DNA of 9,421 bases from an uncultured Eubacteriales bacterium (GTDB lineage: Bacteria > Bacillota > Clostridia > Oscillospirales > CAG-272), in NCBI GenBank assembly GCA_900545935.1, contig URAP01000059.1, positions 1 to 9,421 on the forward strand, given 5' to 3'. Below are positions 6,258-9,421 of the stretch, in pieces; within the stretch, counting starts at the first letter, position 1; the number at the start of each line of letters is the position of its first letter. Below the pieces are notes generated by a model. The model ran no database searches and was not told the DNA's origin. It saw only the letters and a program-made list of their open reading frames with translations. A program made the translations under genes and the position numbers.

Positions 6258-8557
6258 TGCCTATAAACATAAAAAAAATACCGGGATTTCTCCGCCGCCA
6301 CGCAGCAGCCATCGGCGCCGTCGCAATTTTCAGTGTAATATCGCTTTTATTATCAATACTTCTGACATACAAATATAAGCAGCAGGCACAAGAGGTGATC
6401 GATGAATCTCTCTCTTTTGTTCAGGAAAAGATAACGAGTTACGATTGTTATATATCAAACAACCGCATAAAGAGCCTGGTCCGTCTGCTCGATAAGGCGA
6501 CAGAGCTTAATCACGACATAGCGCTCGATCACTCTGATTTAACATATCTGCTCGACATTTTTTGCGAGCGTCAACGCCTGAGCGGCGCAATAATTCTCGA
6601 CGGTGCGCTCGGCTGCGTCGCAGCATCGACCTCCGACAGCGATGCTTATGAGAGTTGGAGCGACGTAATAAACAGCGTAAATGTCCGCAACATCACCGCA
6701 CGCCCCGCAAAGTGCTATATGACCCGCCTGTCGCACGACGGTGAGCTATACGATTTTGCCGCAATATCGCGCGACGATCAGGAGGGCATCGTTATCGTAT
6801 ATGAGAAAAAACTCCCGATCCTCGATCCAAACGGTGAAATCGATATAACAACACTTTTTGACAATTACCCGCTCGCAATGAACGGAATCATCGCCATAAG
6901 CGACGGTGATACAATAATCGGAGCAAACAGTGAAGATCTTCGTGGTATGTCTGTTACCGAATGCGAGTTGCTTCAGACGGATTTTCAGCGCAACGGTACA
7001 ATTACCCGATCGATATATAACGGCAGCACATGGTACGGCGGAATGCGCCACTCCCGCAACTACACCATGTATGTTTTCTTCCCCTCCGCAGGTATTTTTT
7101 CGGAGCGAACGCTTGTTATGACCTACACCCTCTCGGTAGGTCTTGTGGCACTGATGCTTATTACCCTTGCTCGCAGTATATCGGCGCATAAGCATATGGC
7201 GGCTCTTCAGGCGGAGGCGGAACGCGCCGACCGCGCAAATATTTCAAAGACCGACTTTCTTCGCCGCATGAGTCATGACCTGCGCACACCGATAAACGGC
7301 ATACGCGGAATGGTAGAAATAAGCCGTCACTGCAAGGGCGACGAGGAACGGCAGGAGGAATGCAGAGACAAAATATATGAAGCCTCCGGATTCCTGCTCG
7401 AGCTTATAAACGACATACTCGACATGAACAAGCTCGAATCCGGCAAGATCGAGCTTGAAGACGAGCCGTTCGATCTGTGTGAAATGATAGACCGTGTTGT
7501 CGGCACGATCGAGCCGATAGCGATAGAGCATAATGTCCGTCTGCAGCTGTGCAAACCGGAAATTAAACACGACTCGCTGATAGGCAGCGGCATACATCTG
7601 CGCAGGATCCTGCACAACCTGATAGGCAATGCCGTAAAATATAATCGTTCCGGCGGGTCGGTGACCGTCAGCTGCCGTGAGCTGCCTGCCTCGGAATATC
7701 CCGAGACGATCACAAAGCTCGATGCCATTGCAGCAGCAGACAGCAGTGCAACGGGCTGCCGAGCCTCACCGAAGCACTCTTCGCCGACGAACAGCGAGCC
7801 GCATACCGATGATGCGGAATATGCTGTATTTGAGCTGACGGTAGCCGATACCGGCATCGGCATGAGCCGCGAATTTCAGGCGCACGCCTTTGAGCCGTTC
7901 GCTCAGGAAAATACCGCATCACGCGCCTCCTACATGGGCACCGGTCTCGGACTCGCAATCGCCCACGAGATAATAGAAAAGATGGGCGGAGATATCGCCT
8001 TTCAGAGTGAGCAGGGCAAGGGCACGGTATTCACCGTACATCTGCGCTTCCGCATAAACGATCATGCAGTCCCGACTGAGAAGAGCCGCGCAGAGCTGCC
8101 GCATCACTCGGTCATCGGTGCGAACATTCTTCTCGCAGAGGATAATGAGCTGAATGCCGAGATAGCCGAGTTTTCCCTCGAGCACGCAGGCATGACCGTT
8201 ACCGTAGCTCACGACGGCAGCGAGGCGCTCGAGCTGTTTGAGAATTCCGCAATAGGAGAGTATGATCTCATTCTGATGGATGTTATGATGCCGGTGCTCG
8301 ACGGTCTTGAAGCGACACGCCGAATACGGGCAAGCGGCAGAGCCGATGCCGAGACCGTTCCGATATTCGCAATGACGGCAAATGCCTTTTCGGACGATGT
8401 GACCGACTGCCTTGCGGCGGGAATGAACGAGCATATTACAAAGCCGATAAACGGCGACGCGCTGATAAGCAAGATAGAATGCTACATGGCGGAAAAGCCG
8501 ACAAGCGCTATAAACAATCAATGCCGGACAAGCGATAGACAGCAACACAAAAAATAA
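6257..8557 (+). CDS. Hybrid sensor histidine kinase with receiver domain
   Basis: A 766-residue membrane kinase. Order: TM1 (about 16-37), an extracellular sensor region of about 245 residues of unrecognised fold, TM2 (about 286-306), HisKA with phospho-acceptor H340 in SHDLRTP, then the ATPase domain with N-box HNLIGNAVKY (453-462), G1 DTGIGM (531-536), F-box FEPFAQE (545-551) and G2 GTGLGLAIA (561-569). A receiver domain follows (622-742) with E628/D629, phospho-acceptor D675 in LILMDVMMP, T707 and K729. There is no HPt or DNA-binding output domain, so a separate phosphotransfer protein or regulator is needed; none is in the window. An unusual polar Ala/Ser/Pro-rich insertion (about 476-520) lies between N-box and G1. 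Translation is coupled to the binding protein (TAATG overlap, AAAAGGAGG seven bases before the ATG), so that lipoprotein is the likely ligand receptor. Confidence 0.93.
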   Translation: MPINIKKIPGFLRRHAAAIGAVAIFSVISLLLSILLTYKYKQQAQEVIDESLSFVQEKITSYDCYISNNRIKSLVRLLDKATELNHDIALDHSDLTYLLDIFCERQRLSGAIILDGALGCVAASTSDSDAYESWSDVINSVNVRNITARPAKCYMTRLSHDGELYDFAAISRDDQEGIVIVYEKKLPILDPNGEIDITTLFDNYPLAMNGIIAISDGDTIIGANSEDLRGMSVTECELLQTDFQRNGTITRSIYNGSTWYGGMRHSRNYTMYVFFPSAGIFSERTLVMTYTLSVGLVALMLITLARSISAHKHMAALQAEAERADRANISKTDFLRRMSHDLRTPINGIRGMVEISRHCKGDEERQEECRDKIYEASGFLLELINDILDMNKLESGKIELEDEPFDLCEMIDRVVGTIEPIAIEHNVRLQLCKPEIKHDSLIGSGIHLRRILHNLIGNAVKYNRSGGSVTVSCRELPASEYPETITKLDAIAAADSSATGCRASPKHSSPTNSEPHTDDAEYAVFELTVADTGIGMSREFQAHAFEPFAQENTASRASYMGTGLGLAIAHEIIEKMGGDIAFQSEQGKGTVFTVHLRFRINDHAVPTEKSRAELPHHSVIGANILLAEDNELNAEIAEFSLEHAGMTVTVAHDGSEALELFENSAIGEYDLILMDVMMPVLDGLEATRRIRASGRADAETVPIFAMTANAFSDDVTDCLAAGMNEHITKPINGDALISKIECYMAEKPTSAINNQCRTSDRQQHKK

Positions 8558-8635
8558 TCGCCGTCCGACAAACGGTAAGCCGCATTACGGGAAAAGCACC
8601 GTCCGTCAAGCGGTCATTCGAGGAGATGACGTAAA

Positions 8636-9421
8636 ATGAAAAAAAACGCATCAGCCACATACGGGAGGGCACTTGCATCCGATAGATCTCTTATGTTCAA
8701 AGGATTGTTGATCAATGCGGCACGCCGCGCATTCGCACTGCTCTCGGCTGCCGCCCTGCTCTGCTCTGTGAGCGCCTGCGCCGAGGTCGTTCCGACCGAC
8801 AGCTGCTCACATACCCCGCCTCCTATGCAGACCGACTCAAAGCAGGAGGCTGCGCTCGAGCTTATGGCGGTATCCGAGCCTCCGCCCGAGACAGAGCCGG
8901 AAACAGAACCTCCGCAGACCGAGCCTGCTCCCCCACCGGAGCCGGTACAGCAGGAGGAGTACGAAAAATCGGTAACCTATTCCGAACCGGAACCCACATA
9001 TATAAACGGAATTCTCATCGTCAACAAGACCTATGCGCTGCCGAGCAGCTACGGCGGCGGTGCAGACCCGACGGCGCTCGCGGCGGTCAACGAGATGATC
9101 GCGGCAGCCGCCGAGGAGGGACTGAATCTGTTTATCATCTCCGGCTATCGCAGCTATGACAAGCAGGCAAATATCTACCGCAACTATGTCGCACGCGACG
9201 GTCAGGCGGCTGCTGATAGGTATTCCGCGCGCCCCGGTCACTCCGAACATCAGACCGGGCTTGCATTTGACATGAATTCCATCGAGCAGTCCTTTGCGGA
9301 AACGCCGGAGGGAATATGGCTCGCGGAGAATTGCTCGCGGTTCGGATTTATCATTCGCTACACCAAGGAGAATGAGCCGATAACCGGATATATGTACGAG
9401 CCGTGGCATGTGCGGTATCTC
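8636..9421 (+). CDS. VanY-type D-alanyl-D-alanine carboxypeptidase (partial)
   Basis: Open to the right edge (262 residues visible, probably nearly complete). Zinc peptidase family M15B, which removes the terminal D-alanine from peptidoglycan stem peptides outside the cell. Motifs: SGYRSYDKQ (169-177), PGHSEHQTGLAFD (200-212) with zinc ligands H205 and D212, and EPWHVRY (255-261) with catalytic E255 and ligand H258. The N-terminus has a hydrophobic stretch (34-45) and lipobox VSAC (C48), so it is probably a lipoprotein. A Pro/Glu/Thr-rich linker (about 81-120) holds the enzyme away from the membrane. The start chosen has AGGAG ten bases upstream but gives a long 33-residue n-region; ATG at 8693 would give a more usual signal peptide but has no clear site. 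It follows the kinase by 78 bases without a terminator, so it is probably co-transcribed. There is no vanR/S/H/A/X context, so a resistance role is not implied. Confidence 0.9.
   Translation, partial: MKKNASATYGRALASDRSLMFKGLLINAARRAFALLSAAALLCSVSACAEVVPTDSCSHTPPPMQTDSKQEAALELMAVSEPPPETEPETEPPQTEPAPPPEPVQQEEYEKSVTYSEPEPTYINGILIVNKTYALPSSYGGGADPTALAAVNEMIAAAAEEGLNLFIISGYRSYDKQANIYRNYVARDGQAAADRYSARPGHSEHQTGLAFDMNSIEQSFAETPEGIWLAENCSRFGFIIRYTKENEPITGYMYEPWHVRYL

Noticed and set aside
8837..9409. 190-codon open frame on the minus strand
   Set aside because: It is antisense to the carboxypeptidase; its Arg/Leu/Gly-rich part is only the reverse of the Pro/Glu linker.
8636..9421. Vancomycin-resistance locus suggested by the VanY-like gene
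   Set aside because: None of the core vanHAX or vanRS genes is present; stand-alone VanY-type carboxypeptidases are common in Firmicutes.

Overview
The window looks like chromosomal DNA of an endospore-forming member of the Clostridia, most likely a gut-type Oscillospirales/Ruminococcaceae lineage. Reasons: a SpoVG homologue, a SpoIVFB-type membrane metalloprotease, a FkbM methyltransferase with the extra N-terminal domain common in clostridia, hybrid kinases paired with solute-binding lipoproteins, GC-rich coding regions separated by AT-rich spacers, and strong AGGAG-type ribosome binding sites. The taxonomic placement is inference. There is no phage, IS element, CRISPR array, rRNA or tRNA that I can see.

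Layout. Positions 1-512 are non-coding and carry palindromic extragenic repeat material. A six-span M50 site-2 protease (513-1118, +) follows, then a FkbM-family SAM methyltransferase (1382-2500, +) with its own promoter. The short gap after it holds an exact consensus sigma-A promoter on the + strand (2570-2598). That promoter points into the 3' end of spoVG, which lies on the opposite strand (2999-2712, -) and ends in a textbook terminator. A 470-bp AT-rich spacer separates spoVG from the divergent murC (3472-4884, +), the L-alanine-adding enzyme of peptidoglycan precursor synthesis.

Downstream of murC is a compact unit of about 215 nt with a candidate promoter, a strong ribosome binding site, a 24-residue one-span membrane peptide (5075-5149) and an intrinsic terminator. 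The last third is an apparent three-gene operon behind a good sigma-A promoter (5326-5354). It encodes a family-3 solute-binding lipoprotein (5451-6257), a hybrid sensor histidine kinase overlapping it by one base (6257-8557), and a VanY-type D,D-carboxypeptidase lipoprotein (8636 to beyond the right edge).

How the genes may work together. The binding protein and kinase are translationally coupled and probably form one extracellular sensing unit. The carboxypeptidase behind them trims peptidoglycan stems, releasing D-alanine, so the operon could link a small-molecule signal to cell-wall remodelling; this is inference. The items most worth a second look are the orphan perfect promoter facing spoVG, the isolated 24-residue membrane peptide unit, and the sensor-kinase-carboxypeptidase operon. 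The rest is ordinary chromosomal content.
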